Shown: positions 23,025 to 35,221, numbered from the stretch's first letter. The stretch: DNA of 64,000 nucleotides from Owenia fusiformis (GCA_903813345.2 CAIIXF020000008.1:30650867-30714866); one strand, 5' to 3'. A program made the numbers and translations. Notes: a model not told the origin generated them from the letters alone.

Positions 23025-24700
23025 GTTTTTCCATCTTAGTGTACAATAGTTCTCTACTCTGTTTTCAGAAGTAGGAGATGAACCAGATTTTTGTAGCTTT
23101 CATCCATGATAACCCTGAGACCTTGTTGGTTGTGTTTAGATGATGGTGTTTCATACTAATCAGGTATATTATTTCATCGTTTGATTTAATTAACTTGCAT
23201 CATTTGTGGCTCTTTGCTTCAGAAAGTATTCATTTGTATTTAATGCAGTTATTATTTAACTTTCACAGTTTCACAGCAAATGAGATACTGTAAATTGCTT
23301 TAATTTGGTGCTATTTAATTTGGCGCCCTGTGCAAATTTTAAAAGTATGACTGCTATATAATTAAGTTCTTTTAAAAGGTTTGAACTTAATCCTGATTGA
23401 CACAATGTTAAAACATCTCAGTAGATTTACTCATCATATTCACAATTTAAAGGTCTTATCTTAATCAATACAATTTGAAATAAAAGTATAAAATAAAGTA
23501 ACAGTCTTTTAAAGTACTACTATTGTCCTCTATTTTCCCATCTACCTATTCTGTTTTCAGGATTGTTGTAGCCTTCACCCATGATAACCCTGAGATGATT
23601 TTGGCTGTGTTGAGATGAGTGGTGTTATGCTAATCAGGTAGGCCTATATTATTTCTAGAGGTGTCACACTGACCCGAAGTTGACCTGCCATATTTTATCT
23701 CAGAGAGTTAAGAGTCATTCTCAGGTATCTACTTTCCTACCGTTCCAACATTTCAAATTATTATCCAATAGAATATTTTAATAAATAGATCTCTAATTAA
23801 ATCATTGGATGAAGATTATGAGAGTCAACGAAGGAATGTTTTTTTGGCTATATGATTCTACTGTAGAAATACAAAAGGATAGTACAAAAAGCTACTAGGG
23901 ATCTATAAACAGATGAGCATAGGGATTGTTTTACCCCAGAGTAGTCCCAAAAAGTCTCCTGAGACAAAGATCAGATCTGGTGGAAGAAAGATTACACCCT
24001 CAGGTGCATTTTCAGATAACCAACTAATAAAATGTTTATACTACAAGTCTCTAAAATATTTCAGACAAACTAGCGGTACAAGCAGAATGGAACATTTGAC
24101 GGTTTGGAAGTTAGGCAGTCTAGAGTCCTCTGAGCTTGGGGAGTTGCGAGGAAAGTGACTTCGGTAAGTCCAGGTTAATCTATTATTCATTATAGAAGTA
24201 TTTTATATATATTAAGTTTACAGCAGAATCAAATCTAGCAAGATCCTTGTCATTCTATTCTAAAAATATAAAGTGCAGACTTTACTTCAGGAATACTAGA
24301 GTATTTTACCAAAAAATTTTACAATTATGTATTTTATTTTATATATATGGCTTCCATATTTATATTTGGAAGAATTTAAAAATTTTCCCGATTTTCGCAC
24401 TTTTAATCCTCAATAACTTACTGATTTACAACACATTGTAGACCTTTGAGACATATTGTATCTGAGATTGTAAAGAATAGATCGCTAGCTCAATTTTGGT
24501 TGAAAATGACACAGTCTGCAAAATATACAGAGTGGGTATGGGTATACAGGTTACATTTCATACTTTTCAATAGATTGATTTTTTCCAGGAAAATGTCCAA
24601 AAACAAGCAGAAATGGCAATGTGTTAAACATGCAACCAGGGAAACAACGACTGAGCTGTACAAGTCATTTGAAAAAACATTTGGAAAGTGATGAGGACCA
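23025..24700 (+). other. Candidate spliced transcription unit with a duplicated exon-like block
   Basis: Two similar blocks at about 23029-23163 and 23510-23640 each have a pyrimidine tract, TTTTCAG, an internal CCATGATAACCCTGAGA and a terminal AATCAG|GTA donor, so they look like a tandemly duplicated exon. A third exon-like stretch (about 23913-24165) opens with an 81-codon frame and ends beside a strong GTAAGT donor. A fourth, at about 24590-24691, follows TTTTCCAG and encodes MSKNKQKWQCVKHATRETTT. I recognise no protein family and cannot say whether it is coding or a captured non-coding gene. Confidence 0.3.
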
Positions 24701-25189
24701 ATGAGAGCTCATGCTTTCAAGGAAAAATGAACACTTAGCATAAACAATATCTGTTCCGAGAAGCAAGCCAGTTTGAATTAAATTTTTATCTCTATGACAA
24801 GTAACGGGACAGTACTTTTAAGATTGCATAGATATAATGGCTTCATATCTGAAACATGCAATTTTTCTAGATTTATTCCCAACTTAAAATGGTCATTATT
24901 GCTTTTTGAAAATCAATACCATGTTAACTAATAGAGCATTTGTTCAAGCTCAAATTAGAATATTTATTCATTCCCGTTCAGAAAAATAACAATATAACCC
25001 CTAAACAGTTAGGCTATAGATAATTACATTCATAGTAAAGGGGGTGAATAGATCTGCCGAGATCTGGGCACAATCTCGGAAATGAAATATCGAAATATCA
25101 TCAAAGTTAATCCCATACTTAGTAGTGTTATAGGTAAATAACATGCGGGAATATAATTGATATCTGAGTTGAGCGGGAGATATACAAGG

Positions 25190-25327
25190 GTTATGTACTG
25201 GGAGGTTTTGGATACAGGTTTTATCCCAAGGGAAATATGTGTATATCCCGACGGACCGCAGGGACCAAGGGATATACACATATTTCCCGAGGGATAAACC
25301 CTGTATCCAAAACCGACCGTACATAAC
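25190..25327. repeat. Palindrome with about 58-bp arms
   Basis: The left arm contains GGTTTTGGATACAGGTTTTA and GGGAAATATGTGTATATCCC. The right arm is the near-exact reverse complement (GGGATATACACATATTTCCC, CTGTATCCAAAACC). The spacer is about 20 bp. It would form a long hairpin if transcribed and is probably a nested MITE. Confidence 0.8.
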
Positions 25328-25979
25328 AGATGTATTTCATACCTACTGATGTTCTTGGTACGTCATATACCTTATAAAGTTCCAAAATTCAAAAGTATAC
25401 TTAAGATACACATTTTCTTGGTGTTTTAAAGTGGTTTTTAAGTTTCTGAGATTATCAAACTCATAAATGTGAAAATCTTTTTTTTTAAAATGTGAAAAAA
25501 AATTTGGGGAAAAATGGGAAATTTCAATGCATATTTAATTCTCATAATCTACTAAGTATAGGATAAATCAGTTATTAAATGCTCGATTTTTGATACAGTG
25601 TATATCCCTCAGTAAATACAATATAGTCACGATTTATTAGTTAAAATATGCCTAATTCAATTTTAAGACAAGCCAGAACGGCAAATCTCCCCTGCCCCTT
25701 AACCGTTTAGGGGTTAATAAAATACTCAATAAAACTTATTAACGATAGGATAGATTTTTGATAGATGACATACGAGACTGTAATTATATTTAAGTTCAAT
25801 TCTGTGTGTCAATATTCTCTATTTGGATGCTCAAAAAAGTTCTTGTGTATTAACTCATTAATTATTGGAAAAACAATATACATTTGTTAATAAGTCAAAG
25901 CATAAGTTAGTTGTGTTTTACCTTCACATGTGAAAATGTTAGGCTTAGTGTGTTATATATAGTTTTACTGAACATCGGT

Positions 25980-28610
25980 GTCTACATCTTCCTGTACAGG
26001 AACTTTAAATTATGTTCATGTAATGATTCATTTAACTGGACGTTAGTCATTACTATCACTATATCTTGTTGATGGCATAATTAAGGTTACTAGAACATTC
26101 CTTGCATGTGTTGTCCTAACTTGATGTAACCAGAAGTTATGAATTTGCCATGTATGTGACAAGCACGTTACAGTCTCTTTATTTTGGCAAAGTCGTTGTT
26201 AATTAAGGTTGGTACTACATTCCTGGCTCGTGATATCTAAGTCGAACGTAACTTGTATACTCATTTATGCGTGTCCACACTTTCCTTTGCCTACAACGTT
26301 TTATAGTTAATGTACCAGAACTTTAACTTGGCCACGTATATGTGACGTTGCATTAGCACGTTACAGTCTGTTATTTTATTTTTGCAGTCATTGTTAAGGT
26401 TGCTACTACATTCCTAGCACATGATATTTAAAGGTGCTACAAATAGTGCAGGGGGGCCATTCAACGATCATCGACAAGTGTCAAAATATATTTAGGTTTG
26501 GATATTTCATCAAGACTAACATATATTTTCATTATCTACAAAGAAACCCTCTGGATGAACATTATTTCAGCTGATATTCCTCTTGAAACATGGTGGATCT
26601 TAAAAATCTATAAGTGGGACTCCCTTTATAGAAGCTTTGAATTGAATTTACACTTCTTAATGCTGAAATTGATAGTTTATACATACATTTTATGAAAATA
26701 GGTATGTCAAAGAAGGTATTAAGCCAAATATTGACCTGATAGCTCAGAAAAAATAAAAAAATTCGAATTTTCTCTCTACAGTCCTTATTGCCTCTTTAAG
26801 TAAAATGTAACGTTGTATAAACATCTGTGCGAGTCCAGACCTTCCTGTGCCTACATCGGTCCAAGACAAACGTTACCAGAACTTTAAACTGGCCAGGTAT
26901 ATGTTACGTTGCATAAGCACATTACAGTTTCACTATTTTTGCGAAGTCATTGTTAAGGTTGGTTCTACATTCCTGGCACGTAATATTTAAGTCAAATGTA
27001 ACGTTCTTTAAACATCTGTGCGAGTCCACACCTTCCTGTACCTACAACGTTCCATAATTAACGTACCAGAACTTAAAACTGGCCACGTATATGTGACGTT
27101 GCATAAGCACATTACAGTCTCGTTATTTTTGCGAAGTTATCGTTTAGGTTGGTTCTACGTTCCTGGCACGTGATATTTAAGTCAAATGTAACGTTCTTTG
27201 AACATCTGTGCGAGTCCACAACTTCCTGTACCTACAACGTTCCATAATTAACGTATCAGAAATTTAGATTGGCCACGTATTTATGACGTAATGTAAGTAC
27301 GTTACATTTTCGTTATTTTGGCGAAGTCATCGTCTAGGTTGGTTCCACGTTCCTGGCACGTGATATTTAAGTCAAATGTAACGTTCTTTAAACATCTGTG
27401 CGAGTCCACACCTTCCTGTACCTACAACGTTCCATATCAACGTTACCAGAAATTTAGATTGGCCACGTATATATGACGTTATGTGAGTACGTTACATTTT
27501 CGTTATTTTGGCGACGTAATTGTTAAGGTCGCTACTACGTTCCTGACACGTGATATTTAAGTCAAATGTAACGTTCTTTAAACATCTATGCGAGTCCACA
27601 CCTTCCTGTACCTACAACGTTCCATATCAACGTTACCAGAAATTTAGATTGGCCACGTATATATGACGTAATGTAAGTACGTTACAGTTTCGTTTTTTGG
27701 CGACGTAATTGTTAAGGTCGCTACTACGTTCCTGACACGTGATATTTAAGTCAAATGTAACGTTCTTTAAACATCTATGCGAGTCCACACCTTCCTGTAC
27801 CTACAACGTTCCATATCAACGTTACCAGAAATTTAGATTGGCCACGTATATATGACGTAATGTAAGTACGTTACAGTTTCGTTATTTTGGCAACGTTATT
27901 GTTAAGGTCGCTACTACGTTCCTGACACGTGATATGTAAGTCAAATGTAACGTTCTTTAAACATCTGTGCGAGTCCACACCTTCCTGTACCTACAACGTT
28001 CCATATCAACGTTACCAGAAATTTAGATTGGCCACGTATTTATGACGTAATGTAAGTACGTTACATTTTCGTTATTTTGGTGACGTAATTGTTAAGGTCG
28101 CTACTACGTTCCTGACACGTGATATTTAAGTCAAATGTAACGTTCTTTAAACATCTATGCGAGTCCACACCTTCCTGTACCTACAACGTTCCATATCAAC
28201 GTTACCAGAAATTTAGATTTGCCACGTATATATGACGTAATGTAAGTACGTTACAGTTTCGTTATTTTGGCAACGTTATTGTTAAGGTCGCTACTACGTT
28301 CCTGACACGTGATATTTAAGTCAAATGTAACGTTCTTTAAACATCTATGCGAGTCCACACCTTCCTGTACCTACAACGTTCCATATAAACGTTACCAGAA
28401 ATTTAGATTTGCCACGTTGATATGACGTAATGTAAGTACGTTACAGTTTCGTTATTTTGGCGACGTAATTGTTAAGGTCGCTACTACGTTCCTGACACGT
28501 GATATTTAAGTCAAATGTAACGTTCTTTAAACATCTGTGCGAGTCCACACCTTCCTGTACCTACAACGTTCCATATTTAACGTTGCTACAACTTGAGACA
28601 TATATTCTGA
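25980..28610. repeat. Right array, about 190-bp units rich in ACGTT
   Basis: About a dozen units, well conserved from 26800 to 28560 and diverged before 26430. Each unit has AATGTAACGTTCTTTAAACA, GCGAGTCCACACCTTCCTGT, ACCTACAACGTTCCAT, AACGTTACCAGAAATTTAGA and ATTGTTAAGGTCGCTACTAC. The array is interrupted at 26432-26795 by a TTAA-flanked insertion. It occupies the mirror position of the left array with an unrelated unit. Confidence 0.9.
26432..26795. mobile_element. 364-bp insertion with TTAA target duplication
   Basis: It interrupts one unit of the right array: GATATTTAA is followed by AGGTGCTACAAATAG and ends CTTATTGCCTC before TTAAGTAAAATG. Other units read GATATTTAAGTCAAATG without a break, so the empty site is visible. 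The ends are only weakly inverted (AGGTGCTACAA against AGAGGCAATAAGG). A TTAA duplication suggests a piggyBac- or Kolobok-type non-autonomous element. Confidence 0.55.
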
Positions 28611-28757
28611 CGACGTTATCACAACGTAAAATTGTTAGCTGGGTAGGGAATAGATCGGTATGTTAATAGTATATGTTACTTGCAAATTTGTCAACCCCTA
28701 TAGATCTAATTCTGCCTATAGTTAAAGTTGTCCAAAACTAGGCAACATTGGTGACAT

Positions 28758-30227
28758 CCCAATTGAAAAAAGCCTATGGAAAATCATCTCCAATTATCAC
28801 CTTACTTACTATTGATAATTAGTTGAAAGTTAGGTGTAAAAATTCACATGCAAATGAGCTAATTATCAACTTAATTAACGCTTAATTTGCAACTTAATTA
28901 ATGATTAACTACCATCAATATGCAAATGAGCTATTTACGTAAATTAGTTGAAAGTTAGTTGTAAGTTTGATGTAAGTTAATCTCTAATTATCACCTAACT
29001 AACTATTGATAATTAGTTGAAAGTTAGGTTTAAGTCAGATTTGTGACATCTCAAAAATGACTCGCTTCTTTTTTGCTTCTCTTCACTCGGAGATTTTTGC
29101 TTCATCTTGAACTATTTTGTGACGGAATATTCATCTTAATTAGGATATTTCAGAACAGACAACATTGAACTTGAACTATTGAAATTCCACAGCAAGAGGA
29201 GGGAAAACCCCATGATTCAATTGATGACATACGATTTCCTCCTTCGCACACCTCCTTTTGTCGAAAACGTACCCTCCATCTTGGTTTTCTAAGTTTTCAA
29301 ATTGACCTAGTTTTAAACCAATCAACGATCGACTCGCTAAACCAATCAGCGACGATGTCATCTCAATACAGATTTACATTATAAGCGTATGTCAACTTTG
29401 AACCCTGGGGTTTCTCCCCCTCTTTTTTCAAGCTATTCTATTGTGAAAATTTTTAAGATTCATGAAAAGCATGTGAAAACATCATTATTGCCATCAACAA
29501 CTAAAATCAGAACACAAACATTAGACTATAATGTTACATAATAAGGACGTAACAGATATAATCAAAAATATGTTTTGAAATGTCTTTGATCTAACAATCA
29601 TTATTTAGAAGAGCACATTTGGATTACTTGTGAAATATAGGTAACCCATGTTAGTACCTAAATTGCATTCTAGGATTAATATTATATGATCTGATTTTTA
29701 AATTCATAAACATTTCAGACAGAAGTGTGAATAAGATTTAACATACATTGTATTCATGTTCTACATACCCTTATAATAATGTTGACCAAATTTCATGGTA
29801 GTATACGCACCATTCACGTTGTAATTCTCAATTTTATGAGAGAAATATCTCTCACATGTTTTCTTTTTCCACCATCTTGAAATTAAATTTAGGGGGTTTG
29901 TATTTCTAAATCATGGGCCTAATTTACGACTAATTATCATTATAATAATCCTATATGTTAACTATCAACCAATAATCTACTTCAGAACAAAAACGTTTTA
30001 ATTTACTATCACCCTCAAACATTTCATATCTTAATTATCAACTAAAAATCATAAATCAGCATTATTGTAAGTTAATTTACGTTGAACTTGCTACTGATAA
30101 TTAGGCCATAATTATCATTGATTTAATTAACGCTTAACTTTAATTCCAATTGCCAGCAGAATTGTTGATAATTAGTTGTAAATTAGTTGGTAATAAGTTG
30201 GTAATTAGTTTTATTTTTCAATTGGGA
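28758..30227. mobile_element. 1,470-bp DNA element with CCCAATTGAAAAA inverted ends
   Basis: The left end is CCCAATTGAAAAA and the right end TTTTTCAATTGGG. U3 has the uninterrupted site (GGTGACATGTTGCG, 44653-44666), consistent with a 2-bp AT duplication. Subterminal sequence on both sides carries repeated GATAATTAGTTG, AAAGTTAGGT and TTAATTAACGCTTAA motifs. A minus-strand frame at 29176-29361 has no recognisable motif. Non-autonomous; family not assigned. Confidence 0.8.
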
Positions 30228-30310
30228 TGTTGCGCCCCCCCCCCTGGCAAGAAATTCTTTCAAAATCATGCAGTTTTTCATCATTCTGAGCACTTTTCGC
30301 ATGATTTTTT

Positions 30311-30824
30311 GGCATTGTATAAAAACTCATACCTCATACACACCTACCCACGTACGTTGGACATGATACTGTCTTTGAAGTATTCAATTTTAAAGATCTT
30401 AGTTTATTAAATCTTAGTTTATGATGAATTATAGATGCATTTGTAACAACCCTTGATAGCAAGTTGCTACTACAGCCCAGCTGGGTTCGATTCCCAATCG
30501 GGGCATTGACTTTAGCACACTTTCTTTCAATTTCTTTATCTGGCTTGTTGGACCTATGATCGCGGTCGTTAGTTGGTTATTCCCCTGGGGCGCCCTCGGG
30601 TCATTACATATTACAATGCAACCATACGCCTTTATTTACGGATCTGTCATCCGTCTATTCATAAAATAAAGCCGGAGTTGTAGAAATGTTAATAATTAGA
30701 GCTATTTTGAGATTTAAAAATCTTTAAAATTGAACCCTTCAACTGTTCAATGACTGTATTATGTCCCACGTAGGTGGGTAGGTGGATATGAGGTAGGAGG
30801 TTTTTTATACAACTGTACAAAGCC
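30311..30824. mobile_element. 514-bp DNA element with 8-9 bp target duplication (U2 copy)
   Basis: The ends are GGCATTGTATAAAAACTC and, reversed, GGCTTTGTACAGTTGTATAA. Further inward, about 40 bp of inverted repeat includes CTACCTCATA and CACCTACCCAC. The element is flanked by TGATTTTTT on both sides, and U1 lacks it (5322-5335). An 8-9 bp duplication suggests a hAT-like or P-like family. U3 carries the same element (44744-45257). Confidence 0.75.
30450..30506 (+). other. tRNA-like B-box segment inside the 514-bp element
   Basis: GGTTCGATTCC (30484-30494) is a perfect Pol III B box or T-loop. It is preceded by a possible D-arm (AGCAAGTTGCT) and followed by CGGGGCA. No complete cloverleaf can be drawn, so this is a tRNA relic or a small SINE-derived piece, not a tRNA gene. 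The same segment is at about 44883-44940. Confidence 0.4.
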
Positions 30825-31048
30825 TGATTTTTTTTACCAAAACTGTCAAAAAGCTCCCACCCCCTTGGAAAAAACTTGGCAAAAACTCCCCCTTGGTAAA
30901 ACTGCCCCCCCCCCGCCCGGTAAATCCTGGCTACAGGCCTGATGTACGTCTATTTAAAGAAAGTATCAACAAAAGCTCTGGTTTGTTCTTGTACTCTAAA
31001 AGTCATGGGAATATTTATTTACACAATATATTCAACAGACACCTATAT

Positions 31049-31172
31049 TTCATGACAATATACCATATGGTATTTCATTACAATATACCATATAGTATTT
31101 CACAATATACCATATGGTATTTCATTACAATATACCATATGGTATTTCATTACAATATACCATATGGTATAT
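31049..31172. repeat. Minisatellite with CATATGG palindrome, U2 copy
   Basis: Same array as in U1, with five units. One carries CATATAGT instead of CATATGGT and one is shortened. The variant pattern is shared with U3, not U1. Confidence 0.85.
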
Positions 31173-32020
31173 GGTATAAATACATTGTACGATTGTAAGC
31201 ATTTGTTTACTAGAGAAAAGGTCATATGTCAGTTTTCCATAATAGTGATCTTTGGCATAAGAATTATAACTGTAGAGCCAACCAAATATGCAACACGTAC
31301 GTCGAATCAAGAATATAATCTTCACATCAAGTTTCTGCCCTTCTCTCTTTGTCTTACTATCTTGCATTTCATTCCCCACACTTATGGTAAAAATGGGAGG
31401 GGGAGATATCGGGACATGGAACTATATATTACATGTACTTATAATCTGATTTGATTTCAAGGTATTTAAACATAACACATGGTACTACATTACATCAAAC
31501 AAGCACCTCTTTTAGTACACTGTGTCATTCTTTTTTCAGATTATCTTTGAAATATAAAGCACATGATTGTAAAAATAAGTAGGACTAATATTTAGACTAG
31601 TTACAATTGATTTTATTTTATATTCTCTGATTTTTTACCCTTTTGAAACTATATTAATTTTGAAACTAACAATATTTACAAATTCACATTTCTAGTAGAA
31701 ACATCTAAACTATAGTTCTATCAAAAAGTATAACTGTGATAATATAACAATAAATACCACAATTTTAAGAATGGTTTGCAAAGTTATCTATTTGGTCACA
31801 GTTCAGTCCATCTCCCAGTCTACTAACTATATGTACTGTACAGTATAGTTATGAACAAAAATCTCAATTTTTATCTGCTGCAGAAAACTGCATAAAAGCA
31901 TAAAGATATATCACAATATTGCAAGATGTATTACAACTTTAATACATATTCACATATACATTTGAGGTTTATAGCAAATATTCACATATTTACAGAATTT
32001 ACACAAATATTGATTTTGTC

Positions 32021-34953
32021 TTAATATTGCCTCGGGTCTCGCCGCCGTGTAGGCGACATTGACCTTGTCCTTGTTCTTGATCTATGTGGGCTGGGACTCC
32101 TACTCCTAGTTCCCAATGTCCTTGTTGCTTCTATGTATCCAGACTTAAATCCATCTTCCATATCTTCAAGAGCGCTATCTAGAGTCAACGTTGTAAAGGC
32201 ATGGGTTTTATTGGCCAAAACAAGTTTCTCAAGTCGTGAGATGATTTCATAGTCAGGCACCGCAAGGGAATTAACTTCTAAGCCAAGCATACGTGCTATC
32301 ACAGATCTCATGTCAAGTAGCTGAAATAGAACGCAATTTCATTATAATGACATCTATATTTAATCCAATAAGGAAGTAAATGGTAATCTTTAATGCCTCT
32401 TGTATAACAGGGCATTAACATGCAAAATCTAACCACCTGCCATTTGTTACAGACACAGCCAAACACTGACTGCCGAACACCATCCACAAAAATGTTGGAG
32501 ACTATAACTATCATAAAAACTTTGAATCCCATACCTGTCTCTCCCGTTTTGTAATCTCGTCAAGAGCTGCCTTGGTTGTTGCGAGCTCACTGCTCAACTG
32601 ACCAATCGTGTAGTCTGCTGTTTGGCTGGTACCAACTTTCTCCCCTTCAACCATGTCGATATCTTGTTTGAGATTATGGATTTTCTTCGCCTGTTTTTGG
32701 CGTACTCTCTCGAGCCTCAGAACTTTCTCTTCAAGGGTTTCAATTTCTTTGCTAGCCTCAAGAGTTTCAATCTGAAATCATTATGGAAAAGGGTAGAGAA
32801 AATTTGATGGAGACACCATTATGCAAAATATAGTATAAAAGATTGGAATCAGCAAGGAATGAAATACACATGCATGTAGTTAATAATCTAAACTGTATGG
32901 AAATCAATCAACATTTTCTCATACTTGTGATTCTAAGGTTTAAGGATTTCAGATATTTGTGCTATTCTTGGTGATTCTTGATTTTTAAATGTTGCCCTTT
33001 GTGCCTTCACTTTATTTTCTAAAGCAATAGCCAGATATCAGACAATGCACCAGAAAATAGCCTAAATGCACCAGAGACACTCACAATGAACCTAAATTAC
33101 ACCTACCCTATAGTTACTACTGTCCATGAGTCTGGCTTTTAGATCCCTAATTTCCTGACGAAGTTCATTTATTTGCATTTTGTATTTCTCCACTAGTTTC
33201 TCCAATTTTCTCGATCGCAGACTTTCATCATCTTTTTCCTGTTCTAGCTCTGACCGTCCCATGACCCTTTCTTCCAACTGTTGAATTTTCTTGCGTAGAA
33301 GATCGTTATGTAGGTCTTTGCTCTCAAGTTGATCCTTGAAGCTCTTGATCTTCCTCTGTAGGTTATACACATGTGTGGTTTTATCTGCAAGGGCATCCAT
33401 CTCCATGTGCTGAAGCTGTTCTGCCCTGGCGATGATTGCATCACCGCTCATGTCAAATCCAACATCAGCTGATATTGTGTCGACTTTCATTGCACTCGCA
33501 ACTCTCTCCATGAATTTCAAGTACTATAAGAACAAAGGGAGAGACTTAGATTTTAATTTTAATGAAGAAAATATTCATCAAAATATGTGTTGAGCACACA
33601 ATGAAGTTACAGTACATACAACAGTTAAAGGTGATTTTTTTCACTTTTACAAAAATGCCATTTGTTTTGAGGAATCTAGTTACTATATGGAATTATTTCC
33701 ATTTGAAGATTCTTCCTCTAATTCTGTCTGTTGTTTCATTTGTTCTAGCTTTTTCCAGTAATAAAACCACGATATGGTTGAACTATGTCAGTGGTCTCCC
33801 CAGCATTAAAGCAAATGGGTGCAGCACCCACCTTAAATTTTGAGAACAGCCTTGCACCAACCTGAAAGTCCATTTGCACCCACTTCCACTTTAAAATGAG
33901 AAAAATCATGAAAAATTGGCATATTTTGACCAATTTTGGTCCGAAACGTGAAAATTAGAATTTTGCACCCACAAAAAATCCTTGGGAGATCACTGTATTT
34001 CATTATATTTCAAAACATAACATTAGTTTGTCTTATACCCTATGTTTGTCAGTTCTCAACCCATCCTTGAGTGCATCTGTCGCTGCAATATCATTCTCTG
34101 CATGATGAAGTCTGTCTTCCATATCTGCAGCATCATTTTGGGCTTGACGGATTTTACGTTCCGCTGATCTCTGCATTTCAATCTGCCTCTCCAATTGTTC
34201 TGTTAAGTTACGGACCTTTTGTTCTAGCATGTCGATGTTCTGAAATTCAAACGGGATATACTGAAAGCCTATGAATAATTTATGAATTTCATAAAACAAG
34301 GCTGATTTTAAAGAATTTATTGAGAAAGTTACATCTGTTTAAATGTAAAATCATAATCATTTGGTCTTACGGTGTTTCGGTGTGTAACTATGGTTTTTGC
34401 ATATTTCTAAAAGTAAATATTCAAATAAATTGAAAAAACTTACAGCATCTTTATCTCTTGCTGATGTAACAAGACTCCTAATTCTATCTTTAATTACATC
34501 TTCACATGGGGCCCCATGCCCATGTCCATAACGATCACCCAATATGGACACCAAAGATTCCTTCAGGGACGTAAACTGTGTGAAAGCATCACGAGCCCTG
34601 TAGTCTTTTTCTTTGATCTCTCGATCTAGTGTAGACATATTTTGATCTCGATTTTCGAGTTGATCTCTAGCGTTGCGCCATGCTCTTTGACTTGCTTCAA
34701 GTCGTTCATTCAGTGCTTCAATTTCCCGTTCTAGGTCAATTCGGGACGCCAATGCATTATCAAGTTCAACTCTCATATTGGTGACATCAGAGTTGATATA
34801 TTTGTAAGTTTTTTGTTCACGGCCGACTTCTGACACAAGCCTCATTATGGTTTCCCGACTAGCTTTCGTCTCGAGTTCAGTGTTTTGGAGGGCTTCTTGG
34901 AGGGTGACCATTTTGCCTTTGAGTATGGCATATTCCTGAACAATCTCAGAAAG
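32021..34953 (-). pseudogene. CCDC170: CCDC170-like, 5'-truncated copy 2 with intact exons
   Basis: Minus-strand exons 34444-34953, 34039-34239, 33107-33523, 32535-32771 and 32021-32320 are all open, in phase and have GT-AG boundaries. Together they give 554 residues ending in the Ser/Arg-rich tail. Every exon has the length of its U3 counterpart (510, 201, 417, 237, 300 bp). The exons that precede them in U3 (51039-51542, 53211-53268) are missing because the duplication break at about 35222 lies in the intron between. It therefore has no native start or promoter. A few amino-acid changes from U3 (for example E-N-A to E-Y-A, K-H to K-Y, D-L-N to D-Q-N) fit relaxed constraint. It could still be expressed from a new promoter. 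Confidence 0.8.
33789..33995. mobile_element. Small DNA element with CAGTG ends, U2 copy
   Basis: Same element as at 8195-8404 in the same intron position, with a few base differences. Its presence in U1 and U2 and absence from U3 shows these introns share a more recent ancestor. Confidence 0.7.
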
Positions 34954-35221
34954 CTGAAAAGTTCAAAAAATCAGATAATTTTTATAGAATGCAATAAAGT
35001 ATAACTTTATGGAACAACAGTAAAACCTGTGAAAATGGAATACCTTTGGCACCTCTAAAAAGTATTCCTCATGGGAGGTGTTCCAGTTAAGGGGTTTATT
35101 CAACATTAAGTCAATCAGCCATGATATTGTTAATAATGTTTCCATTACAGAGATGTAACACTTAGAGAGGTGTTCTACTTGAAAGCTTTTACTGAACTCT
35201 TTATAGAAGCATGTAAACTAT

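Larger units (their letters stand above)
18876..28643. mobile_element. 9,768-bp TA-flanked DNA element with ACGTT-rich terminal arrays
   Basis: The ends are CCCAGCAAACA and, reversed, CCCAGCTAACA. They are flanked by TA (18874-18875 and 28644-28645). U2/U3 has the empty site with a single TA at 44542-44543 (GATCATAGGGAATAG), so both boundaries are exact. Inside, a roughly 119-bp tandem array lies near the left end and a roughly 190-bp array near the right end. Both are full of ACGTT motifs but have different units. The middle (20.8-25.9 kb) is single copy with nested inverted repeats and candidate exons. I found no recognisable transposase, so the superfamily is unassigned. It may be a large non-autonomous element that captured host DNA. 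Confidence 0.85.
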
